Assembly: GCF_014652695.1 (NCBI RefSeq)
Contig: NZ_BMZH01000009.1
Span: 334-64,333 of the forward strand
From: Algimonas arctica
Lineage (GTDB): Bacteria > Pseudomonadota > Alphaproteobacteria > Caulobacterales > Maricaulaceae
Direction: 5' to 3'
Length of the DNA: 64,000 nt
Shown piece by piece: positions 16,426 to 25,023 of this stretch. The first letter of the stretch is position 1. The number at the start of each line of letters is the position of its first letter. Under the pieces are notes generated by a model, which saw nothing but the letters and a program-made list of their open reading frames with translations, was not told the origin of the DNA and searched no databases. Position numbers and translations under genes: made by a program.

Positions 16426-17311
16426 CACCGCACCGACAAAAAAGATCCGGATCAGTGTCGTCATGGTGTCCTACATGACGGGTCCGGCGCTGATCGAAGC
16501 GATCACAGCCGTGTGTAACGACGCGGATATTCATGAGTTGATTATTGTCGACAATGGCAATTCCACCGCTGATCGCGCGCAATTATTTCGGATTGCGCAG
16601 CGCAATCGGATGGTCCGTCTTTTACAAGGTCACGGCAACGTCGGCTTTGCGCGGGGCTGCAATTACGGCGCAGCGCTAGCGACCGGTGACAATCTCTTCT
16701 TCCTCAATCCCGATGCAAATATCGAAACCGGCGCCGCGCGCAAATTGGCTGAGGCTGGGGCCGCCGCTCAAACGCCGTGGATTGTGGGCGGAATGCTGCT
16801 AAATTCTAACGGTCAGGAACAGCGCGGGGCGCGGCGCGGCGTGCTAAACTTCGCCTCTGCTCTGGCCAGTTTTACACCTCTGCACCATCTGCCGGGTTTT
16901 CATTCCATCCACCGGGATGACGCCCCATTGCCCGAAGGTCCGGTGCCGATGCCAACCGTGTCTGGGGCCAGTATTATGACGGACCGGGCCTCGTTCGACC
17001 ACATCGGAGGCTTTGATGGGGGGTATTTCCTGCATGTTGAAGACATCGCGATTTGCCGCGCTGTCCGGCAGGCGGGGGGTGCGGTTATCTTCGTTCCTAA
17101 CGCGCGCGCAATGCACCACGGCTCCACGTCTGACGTCACGCGTTTGTGGGTGGAGTGGCACAAGCTAAAGGGATTTTTACGGTACTTCTGGACGACAGGC
17201 CCGGGGTTCGGCGTGAAACTTGCGACAATCTTGTGCGCGCCAATTATGGCCGTCATGTTGGCCGCGCGTTTCGTCATGTTGAGCTTACGCAAGGCCGTGC
17301 GCGATCGCTAA
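16415..17311 (+). CDS. GT2 glycosyltransferase, rhamnosyltransferase-like
   Basis: A 298-residue GT-A fold enzyme: ISVVMVSYMTGPALIEAI (nucleotide-sugar binding strand), IIVDNGNSTADR, GNVGFARGCNYGA, the metal-binding region FLNPDAN, and GASIMTDRASFDHIGGFDGGYFLHVEDIAIC with the likely catalytic HVED. This is the Wbb-like rhamnosyltransferase subgroup of GT2. A hydrophobic C-terminal segment (about 270-290) suggests membrane association. It overlaps the O-antigen ligase gene by 11 nt and presumably builds the same surface glycan. The sugar donor is inferred only from family resemblance. Confidence 0.85.
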   Translation: MSNSTAPTKKIRISVVMVSYMTGPALIEAITAVCNDADIHELIIVDNGNSTADRAQLFRIAQRNRMVRLLQGHGNVGFARGCNYGAALATGDNLFFLNPDANIETGAARKLAEAGAAAQTPWIVGGMLLNSNGQEQRGARRGVLNFASALASFTPLHHLPGFHSIHRDDAPLPEGPVPMPTVSGASIMTDRASFDHIGGFDGGYFLHVEDIAICRAVRQAGGAVIFVPNARAMHHGSTSDVTRLWVEWHKLKGFLRYFWTTGPGFGVKLATILCAPIMAVMLAARFVMLSLRKAVRDR

Positions 17312-17364
17312 CCCGGCCAACGCGCCATTCTGTGTTATAGAAGTCCCGAATGAGGGAGAATACT

Positions 17365-17745
17365 ATGCAACTCGGTGCTTTTTGTATCAGTCTTGCCGTG
17401 GCGGACATCCACAAATCCAAAGCCTTTTACGCCGCGCTCGGGTTTACCGAAGTGGGCGGAAATATTGATCAAAACTGGCTGGTTCTCGCCAATGGTGACA
17501 CTAAAATCGGTTTGTTTCAGGGGATGTTTGACAAGAACACGCTGACGTTCAATCCCGGCTGGGATCAGAGCGCACAAGAGCTCGACGTGTTCGAAGACGT
17601 TCGGGATATTCAAGCAAAGCTTAAAGCGGCGGGCTTGGATATTATCCGCGAAGCGGACCCAAAAGGGGACGGACCGGATTATGTCACCTTGCTTGATCCC
17701 GATGGAAACCCGGTTCTCATCGATCAGCATCGCGCAAAAGCCTAA
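17365..17745 (+). CDS. VOC family protein
   Basis: A 126-residue VOC-fold protein: CISLAVADIHKSKAFYAALGFTEVGG at the start and DYVTLLDPDGNPVLIDQH at the end, containing the conserved DPDGNPVLIDQH of a large glyoxalase-like subgroup. The open frame extends to an ATG at 17350, but the ATG at 17365 is preceded by GAGGGAGA at ideal spacing, so it is chosen. Substrate unknown. It converges on the GT39 gene with only about 18 nt between stops. Confidence 0.87.
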   Translation: MQLGAFCISLAVADIHKSKAFYAALGFTEVGGNIDQNWLVLANGDTKIGLFQGMFDKNTLTFNPGWDQSAQELDVFEDVRDIQAKLKAAGLDIIREADPKGDGPDYVTLLDPDGNPVLIDQHRAKA

Positions 17746-17763
17746 GGCCTAAGGACTAAACAC

Positions 17764-19329
17764 TTAGTCCGCGACAGCCCAGCGGTAGAGCTCAGCGACC
17801 GAACAGTTCTCCGTGAGGAAGACCGTCAAGCTGACGTTGCTCCCCTTGGCGTAATTCATCCCGGCAACGGTTTCGCCTTTCGTAGCGCAGGCGGGGGCAG
17901 CGGTATCGTCCGCGAGAATAAGCGCATCGCCGGGTTCTGCGGCGCGCGCTAATCGCGTCTGCGTGTCAGTCAGGAAAACCAGAGACGGTTCACGGTAATC
18001 CGGGGACGAAATGCGCATGCCTTCGGGGATTTTTGCGACGAGGCGCGGCGTGAGGTCAATCAAGGGGCTGTGACCAATGACGCCCCCAAATCCAATGCCG
18101 AGGAATAAAGCCGTCAAGGTGAGCGCGCGCTTGTCCTGTTGGCGGAGGAGGCAGACACCCGCCGAGAGGGCGAGCGCGATCATCCCTATCGCAATTACTC
18201 CGACCCAAATCGGGGGGGTGGCGGTCCACAGTGTCGCGGCAACACCGACAGATAATAGACCGCCGATCACGGCGGCGAGCGTCAATCCTGCGACTCTCGT
18301 TTTACGGGCGTCCGTAAGCTTCACCCATCCCGCGCCTGCCAGCAAGACCAGCGCCGGATAAAGGATGAGCGTGTAATGCGGCAGTTTGGTCGGAACCAAC
18401 TCCAGAAGAATCCACATTGGCACAAGCCAAGCGATCAACAACCGAATGTCCTGATCCGCGCGCTGTTGCCACGCAAAGAAGACGGCAATCGGGACGGCGA
18501 AAATGCCGGGCCAAAACATGAATAGTGTCGTGATTAAATAATAGCCCGGCGCGCCGCCGTGGAATTCTTGTGCGCCTGCGATTTTACCGCCGAAATCCCG
18601 ACCTATCGCTTCGGCAAAAAACGCGCCGTTCGTTTCCAAACCGATGGCTATAAACCACGGCACGGCCATCATGAGGGCGACTAGGATCGGCAGAGGCTTC
18701 ATAATGGACCGGACACGCGCGGCGGATCGGTTCCAGATCGCATCAACGGCAAGGGCCAAGATGGCAAGACCCAACAGGATAGGCCCCTTGAGCAACATTC
18801 CCAACGCGAGGCCTAACCATGTCGGCCAGGCTCTGCGTGTCGCCAGACCGTAAAGGACCACAGCGCTGGCCCCGGCCAACATCGCATCCGTCTTGGCAAG
18901 ATGGGCTTCGAACACAAGCGAGACGGAGACGGCAAGGAGGCCCGCGCTTATGACTGCCTCGCGGCGTCCAAACAGGGCCGCGCCGCATAGATACGTCGCC
19001 CATATGGCAATCAGAGCCCCCAAAACACTCGGTAATCGGTGGGCCCAGATGGCGCGTTCGCCGCGTTTCACATCGTCAATTTGTCCTGTCGCACCAAGGC
19101 TCGCGAGTTGTGCCCAATATGCGCCCGCAGGTTTTTTGTGACGCGCTTGATCTTGAAAACGAATGTCAATGAGAGCCCCCGTCTCGACCATTTGGACGGT
19201 CGCTTGAACATACCGGCTTTCATCGCGGTCTATCGGGGGGATTGAGGCGAGACCGGGCAAAAACGCGAATAACCCAATGAGAGTCAAAAACAGAAGGTCG
19301 CGAAGCCGATTTGACGGGGTGTCGAGCAT
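17764..19329 (-). CDS. GT39 (ArnT/PMT-like) polyprenyl-phosphate-sugar glycosyltransferase
   Basis: A 521-residue membrane protein with about twelve hydrophobic segments. Near the N-terminus the first periplasmic loop has PPIDRDESRYVQATVQMVETG; the DRDE motif is the catalytic acidic pair of ArnT/PMT-type GT39 enzymes, followed by KKPAGAYWAQ. The last about 120 residues form a soluble periplasmic domain. The frame is open to 19428, but the ATG at 19329 avoids overlap with the divergent GT2 gene and begins MLDTPSNRL. It likely transfers a sugar from undecaprenyl phosphate, and the neighbouring DPM1-like enzyme at 19415 is a plausible maker of that donor. Confidence 0.85.
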   Translation of the reverse strand: MLDTPSNRLRDLLFLTLIGLFAFLPGLASIPPIDRDESRYVQATVQMVETGALIDIRFQDQARHKKPAGAYWAQLASLGATGQIDDVKRGERAIWAHRLPSVLGALIAIWATYLCGAALFGRREAVISAGLLAVSVSLVFEAHLAKTDAMLAGASAVVLYGLATRRAWPTWLGLALGMLLKGPILLGLAILALAVDAIWNRSAARVRSIMKPLPILVALMMAVPWFIAIGLETNGAFFAEAIGRDFGGKIAGAQEFHGGAPGYYLITTLFMFWPGIFAVPIAVFFAWQQRADQDIRLLIAWLVPMWILLELVPTKLPHYTLILYPALVLLAGAGWVKLTDARKTRVAGLTLAAVIGGLLSVGVAATLWTATPPIWVGVIAIGMIALALSAGVCLLRQQDKRALTLTALFLGIGFGGVIGHSPLIDLTPRLVAKIPEGMRISSPDYREPSLVFLTDTQTRLARAAEPGDALILADDTAAPACATKGETVAGMNYAKGSNVSLTVFLTENCSVAELYRWAVAD

Positions 19330-19414
19330 GTTTTGCAAATGCCTTGACCTGTCGCTGAGAGCAAGAGCCGCACTGCGCACTTGTTCGTTAGCGACACGCC
19401 TGCCAAAGCAAGAC

Positions 19415-20167
19415 ATGGCCAATGACACTCTATCTAAGCTCGCCCCGCCTGCTCTCGCTGTCGTCCTGCCCGCTTATAATGAATCCGGTAATCTAGGTCC
19501 CTTGATTACGGAGATTGACGCCGCGCTAAAGGATGTCGCGCACGAAATTGTTGTGACCGATGATGGATCGACGGATGATACGCAGGCCCGATTGATCGCG
19601 CTAAAGACTAAATTTCCTCAACTGCGTGTGCTGTCCCACCGCAAGAATGCCGGACAAAGCCGGGGGCTGCGCACGGCTATCATTGCGGCGCGCGCTCCTA
19701 TGATTGCGACACTGGACTCAGATGGGCAGAACGTCCCTGCCGATATTCCCGCTCTTTACGCGCAAATAATCAGAGACGACGCGCCTGAGACATTGGGGAT
19801 GGTTGGCGGGCGGCGCGCCAAACGCAAGGACACAGTGGCCAAGCGGCTGGGGTCGCGCATTGGCAATGGCGTTCGTAAACGTCTGCTCCATGATGAGGCT
19901 GATGATACCGGATGTGGGCTTAAAGTCTTTCGTCGTCAGGCGTTCTTAGAACTACCCTATTTTGATCACATCCACCGCTATCTGCCAGCCTTGATGCTGC
20001 GTGAAGGCTATGTCTGCGAATACCGTGATGTTGATCATCGGGAGCGCGGCGAAGGTGAAAGCAAATATACAAACTTCGGGCGATTAAAGGTCAGTATTGC
20101 GGATTTGCGCGGTGTCCGTTGGCTCATTAGTCGCGCACGACAGTCCGGTGGCTATGACGAAATATAG
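19415..20167 (+). CDS. GT2 polyprenyl-phosphate sugar synthase (DPM1-like)
   Basis: A 250-residue GT2 enzyme: VVLPAYNESGNLGPLITEI, VVTDDGSTDDT, KNAGQSRGLRTAI, the DSDGQNVP metal motif, then a basic region and VDHRERGEGESKYTNFGR near the end, typical of dolichyl/undecaprenyl-phosphate mannose or glucose synthases. It lacks the C-terminal membrane helices of GtrB-type proteins. The frame extends upstream to 19277, but that portion is antisense to the GT39 gene; the ATG at 19415 begins MANDTLSKL and is used. It is divergent from the GT39 enzyme, with 85 nt between starts, which fits a donor-synthase and transferase pair. Confidence 0.85.
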   Translation: MANDTLSKLAPPALAVVLPAYNESGNLGPLITEIDAALKDVAHEIVVTDDGSTDDTQARLIALKTKFPQLRVLSHRKNAGQSRGLRTAIIAARAPMIATLDSDGQNVPADIPALYAQIIRDDAPETLGMVGGRRAKRKDTVAKRLGSRIGNGVRKRLLHDEADDTGCGLKVFRRQAFLELPYFDHIHRYLPALMLREGYVCEYRDVDHRERGEGESKYTNFGRLKVSIADLRGVRWLISRARQSGGYDEI

Positions 20168-20170
20168 GCG

Positions 20171-20215
20171 CAAGACCGCGCAGACGTCTTTACCCGCCCT
20201 TAACGGGTCTGCGCG
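20171..20215. terminator. GC-rich hairpin after the DPM1-like gene
   Basis: CGCGCAG at 20177-20183 pairs with CTGCGCG at 20209-20215, and inside it ACCCG (20192-20196) pairs with CGGGT (20204-20208). It lies just past the stop codon at 20167 and probably ends that transcript, although no T-run follows. Confidence 0.45.
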
Positions 20216-20256
20216 CAGGATAACGGTTAGTTAACCAAGTTTTGCGGGGCCGCACG

Positions 20257-20694
20257 ATGCGCGTGCTTTCAGTTTTTCCTTTGATGACCGTCCCGGTCGT
20301 CATTTATAATCTTCTCGCCCTGACCGGTCAGGCTTTGTCCAGCGTGGACGAAATGCGCGTTCGTTTGGATACGGATTTCCTTGTTGTGCCTATGGCAAGT
20401 GGGGTCAATTGGGCGATTACACCGGGTCATGCGCTGACCAGCTTAGCGCTGGTTTGTCTTTTCTTTGAGCTCATCAAATCGACGGGTACAGGCCGAGCGG
20501 CTGTGATGAACCACGCGTTTTCGTTAATCTTATTCATCATCTGCCTCATCCAGTTTCTGTTGATGCCCGCGTTCGCGACCTCGGTCTTCTTCATTGTCGG
20601 AACAATGACCCTGTTGGATGTTTTGGCCGGCTTCATGGTCACGATCGCCTCGGCGCGGCGTGACTTTGGGGTCGATGCTGGCTTTGCGGATTGA
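20257..20694 (+). CDS. Four-helix inner-membrane protein of unknown function
   Basis: A 145-residue protein with about four hydrophobic segments, at about 2-22, 52-72, 85-108 and 110-130 (FSLILFIICLIQFLLMPAF is one). The region around residue 40 (LDTDFLVVPMASGVNWAIT) is polar. A TTG at 20242 is in frame, but the ATG at 20257 is preferred. It ends overlapping the possible TTG start of the EAL gene, so the two are probably co-transcribed. I do not recognise a named family; it resembles conserved small membrane proteins of Hyphomonadaceae. Confidence 0.7.
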   Translation: MRVLSVFPLMTVPVVIYNLLALTGQALSSVDEMRVRLDTDFLVVPMASGVNWAITPGHALTSLALVCLFFELIKSTGTGRAAVMNHAFSLILFIICLIQFLLMPAFATSVFFIVGTMTLLDVLAGFMVTIASARRDFGVDAGFAD

Positions 20695-20699
20695 CGACG

Positions 20700-22361
20700 A
20701 TGGGGTCTACGCCAAAAGATCCAACGACGATGGCACGGCAAACCCGTTCCCCTTTGCTTGAACCCGCGCTTTTGTCCGGTGCGCTCGCGCTGGCGGGGGC
20801 TTACGCCTTTGAAATGGGCGAAGACGGATATCTTGATTTTTCAGATCGCACCGCCTTGGAACGCTATCTAATCGAAAGTCCTGGTGCGCTACAAACGACG
20901 CAAGCCGACTGGGAAGGTCGGATGCTACGGCAAGATATGCGCGACAGACAAAACGCGGTCGGCTCACTCACCTATGACGGGGCGCGTTATCAATTGGACT
21001 ACCCCTTACGCGATACAATGGGTGTGACGCGCCATGTGCGCGAAGTGGCCGAAGCGGTTGCGTGTGCCGATGGTCGCGCGACACTGGTTCGCGGTGTCAT
21101 TATTGATCGGACCGATGATGTTCGAAGCGATGAAGCGACCGTGTGGCGGGCAAGGCATGACGCGCTGACGCGACTGCCTAACCGGGCCGCTTTGATGGAG
21201 GGGGGCACGCAACTCGCTGGATTGGGAGGCCGGATCGGTATTCCCGTTCACCTCCTACGGTTACGCCTTAGCAATCTGGAGACATTAACCGCGACATTTG
21301 GCGAGGGTTTACGCGAACAACTTTTGCAACAGGCCGCAGATCGGATGCAGGCGGCTTTACGGACGCCAGATTTGGTCGCGCGCTTAGACGGTCCGGACTT
21401 CGCCGCGGTGACACTCAATTCTGATCCCGATACATTGAGCTTACGCTTACGCGCGGCGGTCACAGCCGAACTATACCAAACTCCGTTTGGCCTTCTGGCA
21501 TTAGAACTCGAATCGACCCGCGCGCCGCTCGACACGGTTGAGCGCGCATTGGCGATAACAAATCGGGCATTATCCGGTGATGATGCGCCCCTCGCACCGA
21601 CGAAAACGCGCTTACCCAGTGTCTATGAAGCCTTAGACGAAGCGCTGTTAGAACTGGCCTTCCAGCCGATTGTTCACGCGGTGAGCCAAGACCTTCACCA
21701 TCATGAATGTCTGTTGCGCCTGCGCGACGGTGCGGGACGTCTGTCGAGTGCGTTTCCCTTTATCGTAGCCGCAGAAGGGGCCGGTGAGGTTCACCGGATT
21801 GATCTCTTTGTCCTCGAACAAGCGGTTCCTTTTTTGGAAGCGGATAGCCGTTTGCATCTCGCTTTAAATGTCTCAGCCGGAACAATTGGCAATGACGCCC
21901 ACAGCGTCGCCTATATTGATCAGCTGCGAAAACTCGGCCCGTTGACGAAGCAGATTACGCTCGAAATGACGGAAACGCTTGCGGTTGATGATCCCGCAAA
22001 GGCGTCGCGGTTTTCCGCCGAGGTACGCGGGTTGGGGTGTCGCTTTGCCGTGGATGATTTTGCGTCCGGACATACAAGTTTCCGAAACCTGCTTGCCGTC
22101 GAGGCTGATTGCATCAAAATTGATGGCAGTCTTGTGCGCGGCGTGGCGCTGGATGCTAACAAACAGGCATTCATTCGCATGATGGTCGATTTAGCCTCAA
22201 CCTTCGCCGTCGAAACGGTGGCTGAAATGGTCGAAGATCGGGCCGATGCTCAAATTCTTGCGCGTCTGGGCGTAGATTATTTGCAAGGCTATTATTTTGG
22301 TCGGCCCGGACCCGCGCCGCATCAGCCCAATACGCCCGCAAGTCCGTCTCGCGCGGCATGA
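20700..22361 (+). CDS. Cyclic-di-GMP phosphodiesterase with degenerate GGDEF and EAL domains
   Basis: A 553-residue cytosolic protein. A PAS-like N-terminal region (about 20-140) precedes a GGDEF-fold domain (about 150-290), which retains RHDALTRLPNRAAL but has RLDGPDFAAV where GGDEF would be, so it cannot make c-di-GMP. The EAL domain (about 305-540) keeps the expected catalytic set: ECLLRLRD (E of EAL), LNVS, ITLEMTET, AVDDFASGHTSF (DD pair), CIKIDGSLV (K), VAEMVED (E) and LQGYYFGRP (Q). It is probably an active phosphodiesterase, with the inactive GGDEF possibly sensing GTP as in CC3396-type proteins. An in-frame TTG at 20691 overlaps the previous stop. Confidence 0.87.
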   Translation: MGSTPKDPTTMARQTRSPLLEPALLSGALALAGAYAFEMGEDGYLDFSDRTALERYLIESPGALQTTQADWEGRMLRQDMRDRQNAVGSLTYDGARYQLDYPLRDTMGVTRHVREVAEAVACADGRATLVRGVIIDRTDDVRSDEATVWRARHDALTRLPNRAALMEGGTQLAGLGGRIGIPVHLLRLRLSNLETLTATFGEGLREQLLQQAADRMQAALRTPDLVARLDGPDFAAVTLNSDPDTLSLRLRAAVTAELYQTPFGLLALELESTRAPLDTVERALAITNRALSGDDAPLAPTKTRLPSVYEALDEALLELAFQPIVHAVSQDLHHHECLLRLRDGAGRLSSAFPFIVAAEGAGEVHRIDLFVLEQAVPFLEADSRLHLALNVSAGTIGNDAHSVAYIDQLRKLGPLTKQITLEMTETLAVDDPAKASRFSAEVRGLGCRFAVDDFASGHTSFRNLLAVEADCIKIDGSLVRGVALDANKQAFIRMMVDLASTFAVETVAEMVEDRADAQILARLGVDYLQGYYFGRPGPAPHQPNTPASPSRAA

Positions 22362-22392
22362 CGGGTTGAGACGGTCGTGCTAAGCACACTCC

Positions 22393-23148
22393 ATGCGTGA
22401 GTCCGCAGAACGTCTAGAGAGTTTCTACGCCACACCGCTCGGGCGGATGGCGTGCGATATGGCGTTAAGGCGATTGCGTACGCTCTGGCCTGATCTGGCG
22501 GGCAATAATGCGCTCGGGTTTGGCTATACTGCCCCGTATCTTGAGAGCTACCGCAAGAGCGCAAACCGCATCGTGCTGACTAATCCGTCAGGGCAGGGGG
22601 CGATCGCTCACCGCTCTTCGCGCGGCGTTATGGACTGTTTGGCAGATGAAACTTTGCTGCCATTCTCTGACGCGACCTTTGACCGTGTGCTGTGTGTTCA
22701 TGCGGTGGAAGAGGCAGATGATCTACCAGGTTTACTGCGCGAGTTATGGCGCGTGACACAGCCCGAAGGGCGGATCGTGGTGATCGCGGCGGGTCGCTCT
22801 GGCCTCTGGGCACAACGCGATAGCTTGCCATTTGGCGCGGGGCGTCCTTTTTCCCGCAACCAACTTCGCGCGCAGTTGATCACAGCGGGTTTCAGCCCGA
22901 CCGTCGGCGCGGGCGCGCTATACGGGCCGCCCGTGACTCGTCTATCGGGACCAAAAATTGCGTCAGGGTTCGAGCGGTTCGGCGAAACAATCTGTCCGGG
23001 TTTGGCCGGATTGGTGATGGTCGAAGCGATCCGGCGGCTCTATGTCGAACCTGACAGGCTGGAGACAGCGAAAGTGCGCGCGCCGCTATTTGGCAGCACC
23101 GCGCAACCGACCGTCGAGCGAAATGAGCGTGTGGAGACAACTGAATGA
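22393..23148 (+). CDS. Class I SAM-dependent methyltransferase
   Basis: A 251-residue Rossmann-fold methyltransferase-like protein. The glycine-rich motif I is weak (NNALGFGYTAPYLE), while motif II/IV regions DETLLPFSDATFDRVLCVHAVEEADDLPGLLRELWRVTQPEGRIVVIAAGR follow the Methyltransf_11 pattern. The C-terminal part is basic. It overlaps the chorismate mutase gene by 4 nt. Related alphaproteobacterial proteins are commonly found beside glyoxalase II or tyrA genes, but the substrate is unknown. Confidence 0.8.
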   Translation: MRESAERLESFYATPLGRMACDMALRRLRTLWPDLAGNNALGFGYTAPYLESYRKSANRIVLTNPSGQGAIAHRSSRGVMDCLADETLLPFSDATFDRVLCVHAVEEADDLPGLLRELWRVTQPEGRIVVIAAGRSGLWAQRDSLPFGAGRPFSRNQLRAQLITAGFSPTVGAGALYGPPVTRLSGPKIASGFERFGETICPGLAGLVMVEAIRRLYVEPDRLETAKVRAPLFGSTAQPTVERNERVETTE

Positions 23149-23873
23149 GCGGGAATTCCGATCTTGAGAAAGTCCGGCGAGAACTGGACCGGGTTGACCG
23201 GGCGATGCTTGGGCTGATTGCTGAACGATTGGCGCTGTCTGCGGATGTTCGCAAAGCCAAGGCAGGCGCGAAGCTCTGGCGGCCCGCCCGCGAAGATAGC
23301 CATGTGGCAGATTTGGTCTCGATGGCGCAGGGCACGGACACGCCACCCGCACTGGTCTCTCGTATCTGGGCGGAATTAATGAGCGCCTCAATTTCTGTGC
23401 AGGGCTCAACCCGGCTGCACTTTGCGCTCGAAGGCGATACGCGGACGAATTTGGCGCTGATCCGAGACCGGTTTGGCGGAAGTTTGCCGCTACTCTCCTA
23501 CCCGACAAGCTCTGCTGCGCTCGCGGCCGCGTATGGAGACGATGAAGGGATTGCGGTTGTACCGGCCCCGGGTGGCATGAATAATTGGTGGACGTCGCTC
23601 GCACCCGGCGGGGCCATGTCTGATTTCAAGATTGTCGCCGCCTTGCCGCGCATCGAATTAAAAGACGGACGGCAAGGTTGGCCGCAAGCCGTCGCCGTGG
23701 CGGCGATTGATCTCGATCTGGCGAATGGCCGCGTGCTCTGCGCCATTCGCGGTAAAGCCAAGGGGACACTTCGCGCCGAAAGCGGGGACTTGTGCCTCTA
23801 CGAAATGAATGGCGCAGACGGGGTGGATCGAAACGACGTGATCGGCTACCTGCCGCCTCCAGTTTCAAGCTAG
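23145..23873 (+). CDS. Chorismate mutase with a prephenate-dehydratase-like extension
   Basis: A 242-residue protein. The N-terminal AroQ-type helical domain (about 1-90) has LEKVRRELDRVDRAMLGLIAERLALSADVRKAK, containing the expected Arg, Lys and Glu active-site positions, so it should convert chorismate to prephenate. The remaining about 150 residues resemble a remodelled periplasmic-binding or dehydratase fold (LIRDRFGG, APGGMNNWWTSL) without obvious catalytic signature; this two-part layout is usual for alphaproteobacterial chorismate mutases. It overlaps the methyltransferase gene by 4 nt and precedes tyrA by 7 nt, giving consecutive steps to tyrosine. Confidence 0.85.
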   Translation: MSGNSDLEKVRRELDRVDRAMLGLIAERLALSADVRKAKAGAKLWRPAREDSHVADLVSMAQGTDTPPALVSRIWAELMSASISVQGSTRLHFALEGDTRTNLALIRDRFGGSLPLLSYPTSSAALAAAYGDDEGIAVVPAPGGMNNWWTSLAPGGAMSDFKIVAALPRIELKDGRQGWPQAVAVAAIDLDLANGRVLCAIRGKAKGTLRAESGDLCLYEMNGADGVDRNDVIGYLPPPVSS

Positions 23874-23880
23874 GGTTTTC

Positions 23881-24780
23881 ATGTCGTTTGACTCCATTCT
23901 TATTATTGGCGCGGGTTTAATCGGGAGCTCGATTGCGCGCGCCGCTAAATCCAAGGCGGGCGTGTTTACGGTCTGGGTCGCGGACCGATCGGCCGATGTG
24001 GTTGAAACGGTTGAACGCTTGGGCTTTGCCGATGGTGTGGCGGAAGGTCCGGCCCATCACTTCGCTGCCAAAGCTGATCTTGTCATCCTGTGTGTGCCGC
24101 CCGCAAAAATTGCTGAGGTCGCTGCCGGTATCCTACCCGTCATGAAACCGGGCGCGGTTCTCAGCGATGTAGGGTCCACAAAAAGCGCAATGATCAAGGC
24201 CATCCGCCCGCATTTGCGCGATGATGTGAGTGTTATTCCCGGCCACCCGATTGCCGGAACAGAATTCTCTGGTCCCGAAGCGGGCTTTGCCGAATTATTT
24301 GAAAATCGTTGGTGTATCCTGACGCCTTTGGACGACGCTCACCCGGACGTGGCGCGGCTGAGCGCTTTCTGGCAGGCGCTTGGATCCAATGTTGAGCTTA
24401 TGGACCCGGATCGCCATGACACCGTCCTCGCCACGACCAGCCACGTGCCGCATTTGATCGCCTACACATTGGTGGGCACAGCCGTGGATATGGAAACCGT
24501 CACGGGCGATGAAGTCGTCAAGTTTTCGGCCAGTGGATTCCGAGATTTCACCCGCATCGCCGCGTCCGATCCGGTCATGTGGCGGGATGTGTTCCTCAGT
24601 AACCGCGAAGCGACATTGGACGTGGTCGAACGGTTTATTGAGGATTTGACCGCCTTGAAACGGGCGATCCGTTGGTCCGACGGCGAAACCTTGCTCGATC
24701 ACTTTGCCAAAACGCGCGACATCCGCCGCCGTATCGTTGAGTCCGGTCAAGATGAACCCAACTTTGGGCGGGACGACTAG
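23881..24780 (+). CDS. tyrA: Prephenate/arogenate dehydrogenase
   Basis: A 299-residue NAD(P)-dependent dehydrogenase. The Rossmann GxGxxGxS is ILIIGAGLIGSSIARAAKS, followed by VILCVPPAKI, SDVGSTKSAMI, PGHPIAGTEFSGP (catalytic His) and TTSHVPHLIAYTL. It oxidatively decarboxylates prephenate or arogenate in tyrosine synthesis. There is no ACT domain and no fused chorismate mutase, which is consistent with the separate mutase immediately upstream. Prephenate versus arogenate preference cannot be told from the motifs. Confidence 0.93.
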   Translation: MSFDSILIIGAGLIGSSIARAAKSKAGVFTVWVADRSADVVETVERLGFADGVAEGPAHHFAAKADLVILCVPPAKIAEVAAGILPVMKPGAVLSDVGSTKSAMIKAIRPHLRDDVSVIPGHPIAGTEFSGPEAGFAELFENRWCILTPLDDAHPDVARLSAFWQALGSNVELMDPDRHDTVLATTSHVPHLIAYTLVGTAVDMETVTGDEVVKFSASGFRDFTRIAASDPVMWRDVFLSNREATLDVVERFIEDLTALKRAIRWSDGETLLDHFAKTRDIRRRIVESGQDEPNFGRDD

Positions 24781-24789
24781 GAACGACTT

Positions 24790-25023
24790 ATGTTGCAGAT
24801 GCGGCCAAATTGTGAGCGGTGCGATGTGGACCTCCCCGCAGATGAAACTGGCGCGCTGATTTGCTCCGTCGAATGTACGTGGTGCGAGGCCTGCAACGCG
24901 TCGGTGCTCAAGACTGTCTGTCCGAATTGCGGGGGGATGCTGAGCGCGCGTCCGACGCGGTCAAAACGACTGCTTGAAAAATATCCAGCCTCAACCAAAC
25001 GCGTGCTTAGTCAACAGGGCTAG
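24790..25023 (+). CDS. DUF1272 small zinc-ribbon protein
   Basis: A 77-residue cysteine-rich protein: MLQMRPNCERCDVDLP, ICSVECTWCEAC and CPNCGGML supply four CxxC/CxxxC pairs typical of DUF1272. It probably binds zinc; no biochemical role is known. Starting 9 nt after tyrA it may be co-transcribed with it. Its 3' end overlaps the convergent ydcF-like gene by 17 nt. Confidence 0.88.
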   Translation: MLQMRPNCERCDVDLPADETGALICSVECTWCEACNASVLKTVCPNCGGMLSARPTRSKRLLEKYPASTKRVLSQQG

